The notes under the pieces: model-generated
The model's database searches: none
What the model was told of the DNA's origin: nothing
The model's input: only the letters and a program-made list of their open reading frames with translations
Origin: Crenothrix polyspora
GTDB lineage: Bacteria; Pseudomonadota; Gammaproteobacteria; Methylococcales; Methylomonadaceae
Reading direction: 5' to 3'
Assembly: GCF_900163755.1 (NCBI RefSeq)
Contig: NZ_FUKI01000018.1
Location: forward strand, 1-37,471
Length of the DNA stretch: 37,471 nt
Part shown: positions 7,723 to 15,610 of the stretch, in pieces
Position numbering within the stretch: the first letter of the stretch is position 1
Layout of the letters: each line of letters starts with the position of its first letter
Position numbers and translations under genes: made by a program

Positions 7723-9114
7723 ATGACTTTCAGTATTGCCGAACTTTTTGCGCAGCATGCGACGGATAAATTTGATCTGTACGAACAACACCTTAACCAG
7801 CAAATGGTACGGGTGTTAAAAACCATCGGTTATGATCGGCATTATAAACGCGCCTTAGGCCAGTATCTGTACGACCAAGACGACAACGAATACCTGGATT
7901 TACTCAGCGGTTTTGGTGTGTTTGCTGTTGGCAGAAATCACCCGACGGTGATCAGCGCACTAAAAGAAACCCTGATGCTGGAATTGCCCAATTTGGTGCA
8001 GTTGGATGTTTCGGTACTGAGTGGCTTGTTAGCGCAAGAAATCCTCAAAACCACACCGGACAATATCACCAAGATGTTTTTCTGTAATTCCGGTACCGAA
8101 GCAGTAGAAGCGGCTATTAAATTTGCCCGCTACACTACCAAACGGCAAAAAATTGTCTTTTGTGAGCACGGCTATCACGGTTTAACTATGGGCGCATTGT
8201 CGCTTAATGGCGAAGAAATTTTCCGCGAAGGCTTTGGGCCGTTACTGCCAGGCTGTAGCAGCGTGCCGTTTAATGATCTGATCGCCTTAGAAAAAGCGTT
8301 GGCCGGTAAAGAGGTCGCGGCGTTTATTGTAGAACCCGTGCAAGGCAAAGGCGTTAATCTCCCCGATGCTAATTATTTGCCCGAAGTAGAGCGTTTGTGC
8401 AAGCAATACGGCACGTTGTTTGTCGCCGATGAAGTGCAAACCGGCTTAGGGCGTACAGGCAAATTTTGGGCAATCGAACACTGGAACGTACAACCCGATA
8501 TGATTTGCATGGCGAAAGCCTTGTCCGGTGGCTTTGTGCCGGTGGGCGGGGTAGCAATGACGCAAAAAATCATGGATACCGTCTATAATCGTATGGACAG
8601 AGCGGTGGTGCATGGTTCCACGTTTGCCAAAAATAACATGGCGATGGCGGCAGGGTTGGCGACGTTGCATGTCATGGCAGACGAAAAACTGGTTGAAAAC
8701 AGTGCTAAAATCGGTTCAGATATTATCGCCAGCCTGAATGCCTTAGCCGGTAAATACGAATTCCTGAAAGAAGCCCGTGGCTTAGGCATGATGATTGCTA
8801 TCGAATTCCAGTCACCAAAAAGCCTGAGCTTGAAAGCTGCCTGGGCCATGCTGGAAGCCGCCAATAAAGGTCTGTTCTGCCAGATGGTCACTATCCCGTT
8901 ATTTAAAGATCAGCGTATTCTCACGCAAGTGGCAGGGCATGGCATGAACGTGGTTAAGTTATTGCCGCCACTGAATTTAACCGCAAAAGATCGCGATCAT
9001 ATCGTGCAAGCGTTTGACAAAACCATTGCGGATACCCATCAAATTCCAGGCTCTATCTGGGATTTGGGCAAAAATCTGGCCAGTCATGCGCTTAAGAGCA
9101 AGAAAGCTGGCTAG
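7723..9114 (+). CDS. hpnO: Class III aminotransferase HpnO (aminobacteriohopanetriol synthesis)
   Basis: PLP-dependent aminotransferase of the ornithine/acetylornithine type. HpnO places the terminal amino group on the hopanoid side chain, giving aminobacteriohopanetriol. With the start at 7723 the protein is 463 aa. It shows FFCNSGTEAVEAAIKFAR, the HGYHG motif, VADEVQTGLGRTG and MAKALSGGFVPVGG, where Lys 265 should bind PLP. The protein begins MTFSIAELFAQHATDKFDLY, as in HpnO-type proteins. It follows hpnG by 52 bp and precedes dxs by 91 bp. An ordinary acetylornithine or GABA aminotransferase is the alternative by sequence, but the position in a hopanoid operon makes HpnO likely. Confidence 0.88.
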   Translation: MTFSIAELFAQHATDKFDLYEQHLNQQMVRVLKTIGYDRHYKRALGQYLYDQDDNEYLDLLSGFGVFAVGRNHPTVISALKETLMLELPNLVQLDVSVLSGLLAQEILKTTPDNITKMFFCNSGTEAVEAAIKFARYTTKRQKIVFCEHGYHGLTMGALSLNGEEIFREGFGPLLPGCSSVPFNDLIALEKALAGKEVAAFIVEPVQGKGVNLPDANYLPEVERLCKQYGTLFVADEVQTGLGRTGKFWAIEHWNVQPDMICMAKALSGGFVPVGGVAMTQKIMDTVYNRMDRAVVHGSTFAKNNMAMAAGLATLHVMADEKLVENSAKIGSDIIASLNALAGKYEFLKEARGLGMMIAIEFQSPKSLSLKAAWAMLEAANKGLFCQMVTIPLFKDQRILTQVAGHGMNVVKLLPPLNLTAKDRDHIVQAFDKTIADTHQIPGSIWDLGKNLASHALKSKKAG

Positions 9115-9205
9115 GCGTGCTGTGTCCTGTTAAGTTTATTTTCGTTGCAGCCCTGTTTCACAGTGGGCTCACTCTGATTTTCTATCGAGAACCCCTTTAC
9201 TAATT

Positions 9206-11068
9206 ATGAAACCATCACAGACTTACCCATTGCTTGACAACATTACCTTGCCGGCCGATGTTCGCAAACTCGCCAAGGATCAGCTTAAAGCCTTGGCTAA
9301 AGAATTGCGTGAGTTCTTAACGCAATCGGTGAGTGTGTCGGGTGGGCATTTTTCAGCAGGATTGGGTACGGTTGAGTTAACCGTTGCTTTGCATTATGTC
9401 TTTGATACCCCAACCGATCAATTAGTGTGGGATGTGGGACATCAGGCCTACCCGCATAAAATTCTCACTGGCCGTAAAGATACCTTGACCAGCATCCGCA
9501 CCCGTAACGGTGTGTGCGCGTTTCCAAACCGTGCCGAAAGCGAATACGATGCTTTTGGGGTTGGCCATTCCAGCACCTCGATCAGTGCCGCCTTAGGCAT
9601 GGCCATCGCCTCGGAATTAAAAGGCGAAAATAAACATATGGTGGCCATTATCGGTGATGGCAGTATTACTGGCGGCATGGCGTTTGAGGCCATGAACCAT
9701 GCAGGATCTATTGATGCCAATGTGCTGGTGATTTTAAACGATAACGATATGTCCATCTCGCCGAATGTGGGCGCGATGAACAATTATCTGGCCAAAATTC
9801 TGTCCAGTAAATTCTATTCATCTATTCGTGAAGAAAGCAAAAAAGCCTTGAGTAAAATGCCCACCGTGTGGGAATTGGCGCGACGTACCGAAGAACACAT
9901 GAAAGGCATGATTATTCCTGGGACTTTTTTTGAAGAGCTGGGGTTTAATTATATTGGCCCGATAGACGGCCACGATGTCGATACTTTGGTGGCGACGCTG
10001 GAAAATCTTAAACAGATTTCAGGGCCACGGTTTTTGCATATTGTGACCAAAAAAGGCAAAGGCTATGCGCCTGCGGAAAAAGACCCTCTGGCCTATCACG
10101 GTGTCGGGCCGTTTGACCCTAGCGTTGATTCGTTACCCAAATCAGTGCCATCACCTCATCCAAGTTACACTGAAGTTTTCGGTAGCTGGCTGTGTGATAT
10201 GGCGGCACAAGATGAACGCTTACTAGGTATTACACCGGCTATGCGTGAAGGGTCGGGCTTGGTGAAGTTTTCTGAGCAATACCCAACGCGTTACTTTGAT
10301 GTCGCCATTGCCGAGCAACACGCGGTGACTTTAGCGGCAGGGCAGGCGTGTCAGGGTGCAAAGCCGGTGGTGGCGATTTATTCGACGTTTTTGCAACGCG
10401 CTTACGATCAAATGATTCATGACGTGGCCATTCAAAATCTGGACGTGTTGTTTGCGCTGGATCGTGCCGGTGTGGTGGGGCCTGATGGGCCAACCCATGC
10501 CGGTAGCTTCGATTACAGCTATATGCGTTGTGTGCCCAATATGTTGGTGATGGCACCGGCGGATGAAAATGAATGCAGACAAATGTTGTATACCGGATTT
10601 ATCCATGAAGGGCCTGCTTCTGTGCGCTATCCGCGTGGCAAAGGCCCAGGTGTTGCGGTACAAAAAGACATGGTTGCGCTACCGATAGGCAAAGCGGAAA
10701 TACGTCAGCATGGCAGTCGTATCGCCATTTTAGCCTGGGGCAGCATGGTGACACCGGCGTTGAGTGCAGGTAAACGCTTGAATGCCACGGTAGTGAATAT
10801 GCGCTTTGTGAAGCCAATTGATGAAGACCTGATTTTGGCATTGGCCAAAACTCACGATGTGTTTGTGACTATTGAAGAAAACGTTATTGCTGGCGGTGCA
10901 GGCAGTGCGGTAACAGTGTTCTTACAACAGCAAAAAATTCTTATGCCGGTGTTGGCTATTGGTTTACCGGATTATTTTGTCGAGCAGGGCACGCGTGAAG
11001 AATTGCTGGCCGAATGTGGTTTGGACAGCGAATCGATTTTTAACAGTATTGAAGCATTCTGTGCCTAG
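9206..11068 (+). CDS. dxs: 1-deoxy-D-xylulose-5-phosphate synthase
   Basis: Thiamine-diphosphate enzyme joining pyruvate and glyceraldehyde 3-phosphate, the first step of the MEP isoprenoid pathway. The 620 aa protein has the expected order: [20 protein letters not shown] with the catalytic-loop His, [16 protein letters not shown], the ThDP motif [18 protein letters not shown] then [15 protein letters not shown], the transketolase pyrimidine domain ([15 protein letters not shown] with its Glu) and a C-terminal domain. It sits downstream of hpnO on the same strand, so isoprenoid supply is linked to hopanoid synthesis. No strong Shine-Dalgarno is seen at ATG 9206. Confidence 0.98.
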   Translation: MKPSQTYPLLDNITLPADVRKLAKDQLKALAKELREFLTQSVSVSGGHFSAGLGTVELTVALHYVFDTPTDQLVWDVGHQAYPHKILTGRKDTLTSIRTRNGVCAFPNRAESEYDAFGVGHSSTSISAALGMAIASELKGENKHMVAIIGDGSITGGMAFEAMNHAGSIDANVLVILNDNDMSISPNVGAMNNYLAKILSSKFYSSIREESKKALSKMPTVWELARRTEEHMKGMIIPGTFFEELGFNYIGPIDGHDVDTLVATLENLKQISGPRFLHIVTKKGKGYAPAEKDPLAYHGVGPFDPSVDSLPKSVPSPHPSYTEVFGSWLCDMAAQDERLLGITPAMREGSGLVKFSEQYPTRYFDVAIAEQHAVTLAAGQACQGAKPVVAIYSTFLQRAYDQMIHDVAIQNLDVLFALDRAGVVGPDGPTHAGSFDYSYMRCVPNMLVMAPADENECRQMLYTGFIHEGPASVRYPRGKGPGVAVQKDMVALPIGKAEIRQHGSRIAILAWGSMVTPALSAGKRLNATVVNMRFVKPIDEDLILALAKTHDVFVTIEENVIAGGAGSAVTVFLQQQKILMPVLAIGLPDYFVEQGTREELLAECGLDSESIFNSIEAFCA

Positions 11069-11105
11069 ATTGTTGTTAGTGCAGTTATTCTAAGCACGCG
11101 ACGCG

Positions 11106-11870
11106 ATGTTAGAGATACTGCAACTGCCCATACTGCAAGATAACTATATTTACCTGATTCACGATACCGAATCAGGTGAAACTGCTGTGGTTGATCCAGG
11201 CTTAGCACAGCCGGTGTTAGATGTGCTGGTGCAAAAAAACTGGCAACTCAGTTATATTTTTAACACGCACCAGCACTGGGATCATGTTGATGGCAATCTG
11301 GCCTTAAAACAGCAAACGGGTTGTAAAATTATCGCAGGGCAGGGTGATATTGATCGTATTCCTGGCATAGACACCGGTGTTAAGGATGGCGATACCTTAT
11401 GGTTGGGTCAGCATCGTATCAGTATCATAGCAACGCCTGGGCATACGCTACACCATATCGTCTATTATTTTCCTGATAATAATCTGTTGTTTTGTGGTGA
11501 TACCTTGTTTGTGATGGGCTGTGGCCGTTTATTTGAAGGCACGGCTGAGCAAATGTGGCTGTCTTTGCAAAAACTCAAAGCACTACCACCAGCGACACAC
11601 ATTTATTGTACCCACGAATACACGCAAACGAACGGCCAATTTGCTTTAACGCTTGAGCCTGATAACGTGTTATTGCAACGACGCATGCACGTTGTTAATC
11701 AATTACGTGCAGATAATCTGCCAACGGTGCCATCAACTATTGCGCAAGAGTTGGCTACTAATCCATTTTTTCGCGAAGACAGTGTTAGTTTACAACAAAC
11801 AATTGGCATGTTGGCTAAGTCGTCGGTAGCAATTTTTACAGAGATTAGGCGGTGTAAAGACTGTTTTTAA
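11106..11870 (+). CDS. gloB: Hydroxyacylglutathione hydrolase (glyoxalase II)
   Basis: Metallo-beta-lactamase-fold enzyme hydrolysing S-lactoylglutathione to lactate and glutathione in methylglyoxal detoxification. The binuclear metal motif THQHWDHVDGN (HxHxDH) is at about residues 56-66, with later metal ligands in TPGHTLHHI and FCGDTLF. YCTHEYT is also typical of GloB. At 254 aa it includes the C-terminal substrate domain (ends EIRRCKDCF). It starts 37 bp after dxs and may share its transcript. No functional link to hopanoids is known to me, but methylglyoxal arises from triose phosphates, which also feed Dxs. Confidence 0.94.
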   Translation: MLEILQLPILQDNYIYLIHDTESGETAVVDPGLAQPVLDVLVQKNWQLSYIFNTHQHWDHVDGNLALKQQTGCKIIAGQGDIDRIPGIDTGVKDGDTLWLGQHRISIIATPGHTLHHIVYYFPDNNLLFCGDTLFVMGCGRLFEGTAEQMWLSLQKLKALPPATHIYCTHEYTQTNGQFALTLEPDNVLLQRRMHVVNQLRADNLPTVPSTIAQELATNPFFREDSVSLQQTIGMLAKSSVAIFTEIRRCKDCF

Positions 11871-11961
11871 ATGCGTAACGCTAAAAATACGACGTATTGT
11901 TATGCGGCAAGGTAAATAAAATTCGCTAAAACCGTGGCTTAAAGTAACAAACGATGACCGT

Positions 11962-11979
11962 ATAGGTATAACTACCTAT
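11962..11979. promoter_or_regulatory. Inverted repeat ATAGGTA-N4-TACCTAT upstream of the response regulator
   Basis: A perfect 7-4-7 inverted repeat lies about 110 bp before the response regulator start. Each arm matches the NarL/NarP heptamer consensus TACYYMT, but in the opposite orientation to the classical TACYYMT-N2-AKRRGTA pair. It may be an operator, possibly for the NarL-class regulator downstream. No promoter elements with good spacing are evident around it. Confidence 0.35.
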
Positions 11980-12086
11980 GTATGATAATAGCGACGATGG
12001 TGTATATTCACGTTCTAATAGTCACGCTATTTTTAATGTGTTCTATATTCACTATACGTTTCATAACCATATAAACATCAAAAATT

Positions 12087-12731
12087 ATGATTAATGTTTT
12101 GCTTGTTGATGATCACGAACTTGTTCGCACGGGTATTGAGTCATTATTGAATGCGATCGAGAATATTACCGTTGTTGGCATTGCTAAATCAGGCGAAGAG
12201 GCGGTTATTGCCGTTAAAACCTTAGATCCGGATGTTATTTTGATGGATATTAATATGCCTGGTATAGGCGGGGTAGAAGCCTGTCGCAGAATTTTGCAGC
12301 ACGACCCTGAGGTAAAAATTATTGCCTTGTCAGTGCATAACGATGGGCCGATTCCGCACCAATTGCTTAAGCTGGGGGTGATGGGTTTTATTTCTAAAAA
12401 TTCGCCAGTAGAAGAAATGATTATTGCCATGAACAAAATTATGGCGGGCAAGCGCTATTTGTGTTCCGATGTAGCCAATAATCTGGCATTTCAGGGCTTG
12501 CCAGGCACGAATGAATCGCCGTTTGCCAAATTGTCGCAGCGCGAGGCCGAAGTGGTCACCCTGATTTTACAGGGTAAGACTATACAGGAAATGGCGGAAA
12601 TGCTGATTTTAAGCCCAAAAACTGTCAATACTTACCGGTATCGCTTGTATACTAAACTTAATGTTAAAAATGATGTTGAATTAACCCGTTTGGCGGTTAA
12701 GTTTAGTCATATTGACACCGGATTAATTTAG
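12087..12731 (+). CDS. NarL/FixJ-family response regulator, GacA/UvrY-like
   Basis: Two-component response regulator with an N-terminal receiver domain (phospho-acceptor D54 in ILMDINMPGIGG; acidic pocket D8-D9; conserved Lys in GFISKN) and a C-terminal LuxR-type helix-turn-helix (SQREAEVVTLILQGKTIQE ... LSPKTVNTYRYRLYTKL). The residues linking the domains (SPFAKLSQRE) and the end (DVELTRLAVK) closely resemble GacA/UvrY, which respond to BarA/GacS and drive CsrA-antagonising small RNAs. No sensor kinase or CsrB-like RNA is adjacent. The ATG at 12087 has no evident Shine-Dalgarno. The 215 bp upstream is gene-free and includes an inverted repeat (11962-11979). Confidence 0.9.
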   Translation: MINVLLVDDHELVRTGIESLLNAIENITVVGIAKSGEEAVIAVKTLDPDVILMDINMPGIGGVEACRRILQHDPEVKIIALSVHNDGPIPHQLLKLGVMGFISKNSPVEEMIIAMNKIMAGKRYLCSDVANNLAFQGLPGTNESPFAKLSQREAEVVTLILQGKTIQEMAEMLILSPKTVNTYRYRLYTKLNVKNDVELTRLAVKFSHIDTGLI

Positions 12732-12754
12732 TCGCGTAATGCACGGCTCAGGTT

Positions 12755-12779
12755 CTGTCAGGTTTTGAAAACCTGGCAG
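12755..12779. repeat. Palindromic repeat, copy 1 (CTGTCAGGTTTT / AAAACCTGGCAG)
   Basis: Arms of 12 bp with one mismatch flank a single G. The core CTGTCAGGTTTT and AAAA-CTG-CAGG is shared with the copy at 19582-19614. It lies 23 bp after the response regulator stop and could also act as a transcript-end hairpin. Confidence 0.75.
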
Positions 12780-12797
12780 GCCTGTTATTGAATCCAT

Positions 12798-12858
12798 ATA
12801 CAGCGTTTTCACAGTTCAATAGTTACAGCGTAACCGTTCTAAGTTGAAAACGCTGTAT
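12798..12858. repeat. Perfect 14 bp inverted repeat with 33 nt loop
   Basis: ATACAGCGTTTTCA (12798-12811) is exactly inverted at 12845-12858. The loop contains a further TACAGCGT. It sits between the response regulator and ispG and would form a stable stem in RNA or in single-stranded DNA. No T run follows, so it is not a standard terminator. Confidence 0.7.
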
Positions 12859-12936
12859 CGGTGTCCCATTTAATTACAAATCCTGTTCTGCTGTATATAA
12901 TTACCCCATCCCCAACGTAGCTAAAAAATCAAACGT

Positions 12937-14157
12937 ATGTCAATGAGCCTCAGAAAAATCACCCATCCCGTCATGATTGGCAATGTAAAAGTGGGCGGTG
13001 GTGCGCCTATTGTGGTGCAATCAATGACCAATACCGATACCGTGAATATTACGGCTACAGTTAACCAGATTATTGAGTTGTCTACAGCGGGTTCGGAAAT
13101 TGTTCGTATCACGGTTAATTCCGAAGAAGCGGCTAAAGCGGTGGCGGAAATTCGTAATCAGCTGGATAAAAAAGGCTATGACGTGCCTATCGTCGGTGAT
13201 TTCCATTTTAACGGCCATAAGTTGCTGGAAAAATACCCTGATTGTGCGGCAGCGCTGGATAAATACCGGATTAACCCAGGTAATGTAGGGCGTGGTCGTA
13301 GTCGCGATCCGCAGTTTCAGCAAATGGTTGAATTTGCCTGTAAGTACGATAAACCGGTACGTATCGGCGTTAACGGTGGTAGTTTGGATCAAGCCGTGTT
13401 CACGCGTTTGCTGGATGAAAACCGCGCTTTAGCTAATCCAGAACCGTTACCAGCCGTTACTCGTAAAGCCATTGTTTTGTCGGCGCTGGAAAGTGCCGCA
13501 AAAGCGGAAGAAATTGGCCTGTCTAAAAATAAAATTATCCTGTCCTGCAAAATCAGCAATGTTCAAGAATTGATTAGCATTTATCAAGATTTGTCCAGCC
13601 GTTGCGATTACGCCCTGCATTTGGGTTTGACGGAAGCAGGTATGGGTTCCAAAGGTATTGTGTCATCTTCAGCGGCGTTGTCGGTATTAATGCAGCAAGG
13701 TATTGGCGATACTATTCGTATCTCTTTAACGCCTGAGCCAGGCGCTTCGCGTACCCAGGAAGTGATTGTTGGCCAGGAAATATTGCAAACCATGGGTTTC
13801 CGCTCGTTTACACCAATGGTTATTTCTTGCCCTGGTTGTGGTCGTACTACCAGTGATTATTTCCAAAAACTGGCGATGGATATTCAAAGCTATCTGCGTG
13901 ATCAAATGCCAATTTGGCGCACCCAATACCCAGGCGTTGAGACGATGGAAGTGGCGGTAATGGGTTGTGTGGTCAATGGCCCTGGTGAAAGCAAGAGCGC
14001 TAATATTGGTATCAGTCTGCCTGGAACCGGTGAAACGCCGGTTGCGCCGGTGTACGAAGACGGCGAGAAAACCGTGACTTTGAAAGGCGACAGGATTGCT
14101 GAGGAGTTTCAAGGTATTGTGCAGCGTTATATTGAGACGCATTACAGCGTTTTATAG
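12937..14157 (+). CDS. ispG: 4-hydroxy-3-methylbut-2-enyl-diphosphate synthase
   Basis: Iron-sulfur enzyme of the MEP pathway that reductively converts MEcPP to HMBPP. The 406 aa protein begins [19 protein letters not shown] then VQSMTNTDT, has the TIM-barrel segment [10 protein letters not shown], and the [4Fe-4S] ligands [11 protein letters not shown] and [10 protein letters not shown] (three Cys plus a Glu). Start is ATG 12937; ATG 12943 is equally possible because neither has a good Shine-Dalgarno. It is the second MEP gene in the region after dxs, and precedes the TfoX-N gene by 12 bp. Confidence 0.97.
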   Translation: MSMSLRKITHPVMIGNVKVGGGAPIVVQSMTNTDTVNITATVNQIIELSTAGSEIVRITVNSEEAAKAVAEIRNQLDKKGYDVPIVGDFHFNGHKLLEKYPDCAAALDKYRINPGNVGRGRSRDPQFQQMVEFACKYDKPVRIGVNGGSLDQAVFTRLLDENRALANPEPLPAVTRKAIVLSALESAAKAEEIGLSKNKIILSCKISNVQELISIYQDLSSRCDYALHLGLTEAGMGSKGIVSSSAALSVLMQQGIGDTIRISLTPEPGASRTQEVIVGQEILQTMGFRSFTPMVISCPGCGRTTSDYFQKLAMDIQSYLRDQMPIWRTQYPGVETMEVAVMGCVVNGPGESKSANIGISLPGTGETPVAPVYEDGEKTVTLKGDRIAEEFQGIVQRYIETHYSVL

Positions 14158-14169
14158 AAGGTTGAATCG

Positions 14170-14571
14170 TTGTCGACCAGCACAGAATTTGAAGCCTATA
14201 TTTTAGATAGCTTAAAGCGTGTCGGCTCCATAAAAATCGGGCGATTTTTCGGTGGTGTCGGATTTTCCTGCCATTCGCTACAGTTTGCCATGATGATGGA
14301 AGACCGCCTGTATTTTGTCGTTGATGACAATACACGGAAAATATACGAGGCAGTGGGGATGCAGGCTTTTTCCTATGCTACCAAGAAAGGCCGCATTCAG
14401 GTGCGACGGTATTTTGAAGTGCCGGAAGAGGTGATTGACAGCCCTGAGCAACTTGAACACTGGGCTAAGGAAGCCATCTCTATCGCTGGTAAAACCAAAA
14501 AATCCAAAAGCGATACTGTGGAGTCTACACAAGACATTGTGCCGGTTGATTTGTATTCGATTCTGAAATGA
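14170..14571 (+). CDS. TfoX N-terminal domain protein
   Basis: A 133 aa protein with the TfoX-N fold: YILDSLKRVGSIKIGRFFGG, LYFVVDDNT, and a C-terminal Pro-rich turn (YFEVPEEVIDSPEQL). TfoX/Sxy proteins govern competence in some gammaproteobacteria, but stand-alone TfoX-N proteins are common and mostly uncharacterised; the C-terminal TfoX domain is absent here. The start is TTG at 14170, with AGAAGG about 8 bp upstream, and the gene follows ispG by 12 bp, so it is probably on the ispG transcript. The tail after residue 105 is Lys/Ser-rich and probably flexible. Confidence 0.82.
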   Translation: MSTSTEFEAYILDSLKRVGSIKIGRFFGGVGFSCHSLQFAMMMEDRLYFVVDDNTRKIYEAVGMQAFSYATKKGRIQVRRYFEVPEEVIDSPEQLEHWAKEAISIAGKTKKSKSDTVESTQDIVPVDLYSILK

Positions 14572-14587
14572 CAATAGCAGAGGTAAT

Positions 14588-14653
14588 ATGATTAGTTCTA
14601 TTTATCCGGCATTGAAAGTAGATACGGATTGGGTTACTCGTGCTCACGCGTAA
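14588..14653 (+). pseudogene. Degraded 5' fragment of a MAPEG gene
   Basis: The first 27 bp (14588-14614) match the start of the intact MAPEG gene at 15230 at 23 of 27 positions; translated, MISSIYPAL against MISSIYAAL. Similarity then fades (a short GGATTG block recurs one base out of register) and the frame stops after 21 codons. It lies just upstream of the toxin-antitoxin pair, with the intact gene just downstream, so the pair is bracketed by partial and full copies. Confidence 0.5.
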
Positions 14654-14682
14654 CATCTTGAATTATTGTTTAAGGAGGGGCT

Positions 14683-14943
14683 ATGCCATCTAATGCTGTG
14701 GTGCAAACGCGCATTGATAGCGTTATAAAAGAAGAGGCTACCGCAGTGCTGGCAACTATGGGACTTACTGTGTCAGATGCGGTGCGCTTATTATTGACCC
14801 ATGTTGCTCATGATCATACGTTGCCTTTTGATCTTTTAATCCCCAATGCAGAAACTGTTATAGCTATGCAGGACGTGCGTGCGGGAAGGAATTTGGAAAC
14901 TATCAGTCTTGAGCAACTTCGGGGTGAAATGCGATCAAAGTGA
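14683..14943 (+). CDS. RelB/DinJ-family antitoxin
   Basis: Antitoxin of a type II toxin-antitoxin pair. The 86 aa protein begins with a ribbon-helix-helix-like region (VVQTRIDSVIKEEATAVLATMGLTVSDAVRLLL), which binds DNA and autoregulates in DinJ/RelB proteins. The C-terminal half (ISLEQLRGEM) is the part expected to wrap the toxin. A strong Shine-Dalgarno (AAGGAGGGG) lies just before ATG 14683. Its stop overlaps the GTG start of the toxin gene. The family is clear; the exact symbol is not assigned. Confidence 0.9.
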   Translation: MPSNAVVQTRIDSVIKEEATAVLATMGLTVSDAVRLLLTHVAHDHTLPFDLLIPNAETVIAMQDVRAGRNLETISLEQLRGEMRSK

Positions 14944-15215
14944 GAAGCCTTTTACGCCATAAATTGTTTATTAAAGATATGCGTAACGTGCGTTTGACTG
15001 ACACGCAGTCTGCAAAGCTTTTTCTGTACGTTGCCGCATTGTTGAATGCTCAAGCATTACCGCCAGAAGCTAGGGATCATGCTCTTCATGGTGAGTGGAG
15101 CGATTTTCGGGAATGCCATTTGAGTGGTGATGTTTTACTCATTTATAAAATAGATGATCGCCAACTTCACCTAACCCGTTTGGGTAGTCATGCCCAATTA
15201 TTCAAAAACATGTAA
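14940..15215 (+). CDS. YafQ-family mRNA interferase toxin
   Basis: RelE/YafQ-type ribosome-dependent endoribonuclease, paired with the antitoxin encoded immediately upstream (4 bp overlap, GTG start at 14940). The 91 aa protein aligns by eye with E. coli YafQ over DHALHGEWSDFRECH ... LIYK ... GSHAQLF. Residues corresponding to YafQ catalytic His50, His63, Asp67 and His87 appear as H47, H60, D64 and H84; the Trp after the Asp is Val here. It therefore looks catalytically intact. The MAPEG gene follows 14 bp later. Confidence 0.9.
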   Translation: MRSLLRHKLFIKDMRNVRLTDTQSAKLFLYVAALLNAQALPPEARDHALHGEWSDFRECHLSGDVLLIYKIDDRQLHLTRLGSHAQLFKNM

Positions 15216-15229
15216 GTGAGGGAAAAAAT

Positions 15230-15610
15230 ATGATAAGTTCTATCTATGCCGCATTGTCTGCGCTATGGATTGTTTGGCTCTCATTTGGGGTTATTAAAGT
15301 GCGCCGTGCAAAGCAAGTAAAGCTGGGTGATGGTAATGAACCTGAACTTCAGGCGGCAATTCGCGCTCACGGCAATGCGACCGAATATATTCCTATTTCG
15401 CTTATTTTGCTGGTTTTATTGGACGTAAATAAAGCGCCTGGTTTGCTGATACATGTGGGTGGTTGTCTGATAGTAGCTGGCCGCATAGTACATGCAAAAG
15501 CTTTGTTGTCTGATAATTTGCAGTTTCGTGTGCTGGGCATGCAAATAACGCTTATTACGATTGTAGTGCTGGCTTTTGCTAATCTTATTTATTTTGTGAT
15601 TGGCGTGTGA
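15230..15610 (+). CDS. MAPEG family membrane protein
   Basis: Small integral membrane protein (126 aa, four predicted helices) of the MAPEG superfamily (membrane-associated proteins in eicosanoid and glutathione metabolism). The conserved pattern around helix 2, E-x-x-x-x-x-x-AHGNATEYIPI, resembles the family's ERxxRAHxNxxE motif for glutathione. AGRIVHA near helix 3 is also typical. Bacterial members may be glutathione transferases or peroxidases; substrate unknown. Shine-Dalgarno GAGGG precedes ATG 15230. Its stop TGA directly abuts the stop of the convergent GTPase gene, the two forming TGATCA. Confidence 0.88.
   Translation: MISSIYAALSALWIVWLSFGVIKVRRAKQVKLGDGNEPELQAAIRAHGNATEYIPISLILLVLLDVNKAPGLLIHVGGCLIVAGRIVHAKALLSDNLQFRVLGMQITLITIVVLAFANLIYFVIGV

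Noticed and set aside
13726-14142. 138-residue antisense frame over ispG
   Set aside because: Shadow of the ispG coding sequence; low-complexity composition typical of such frames.
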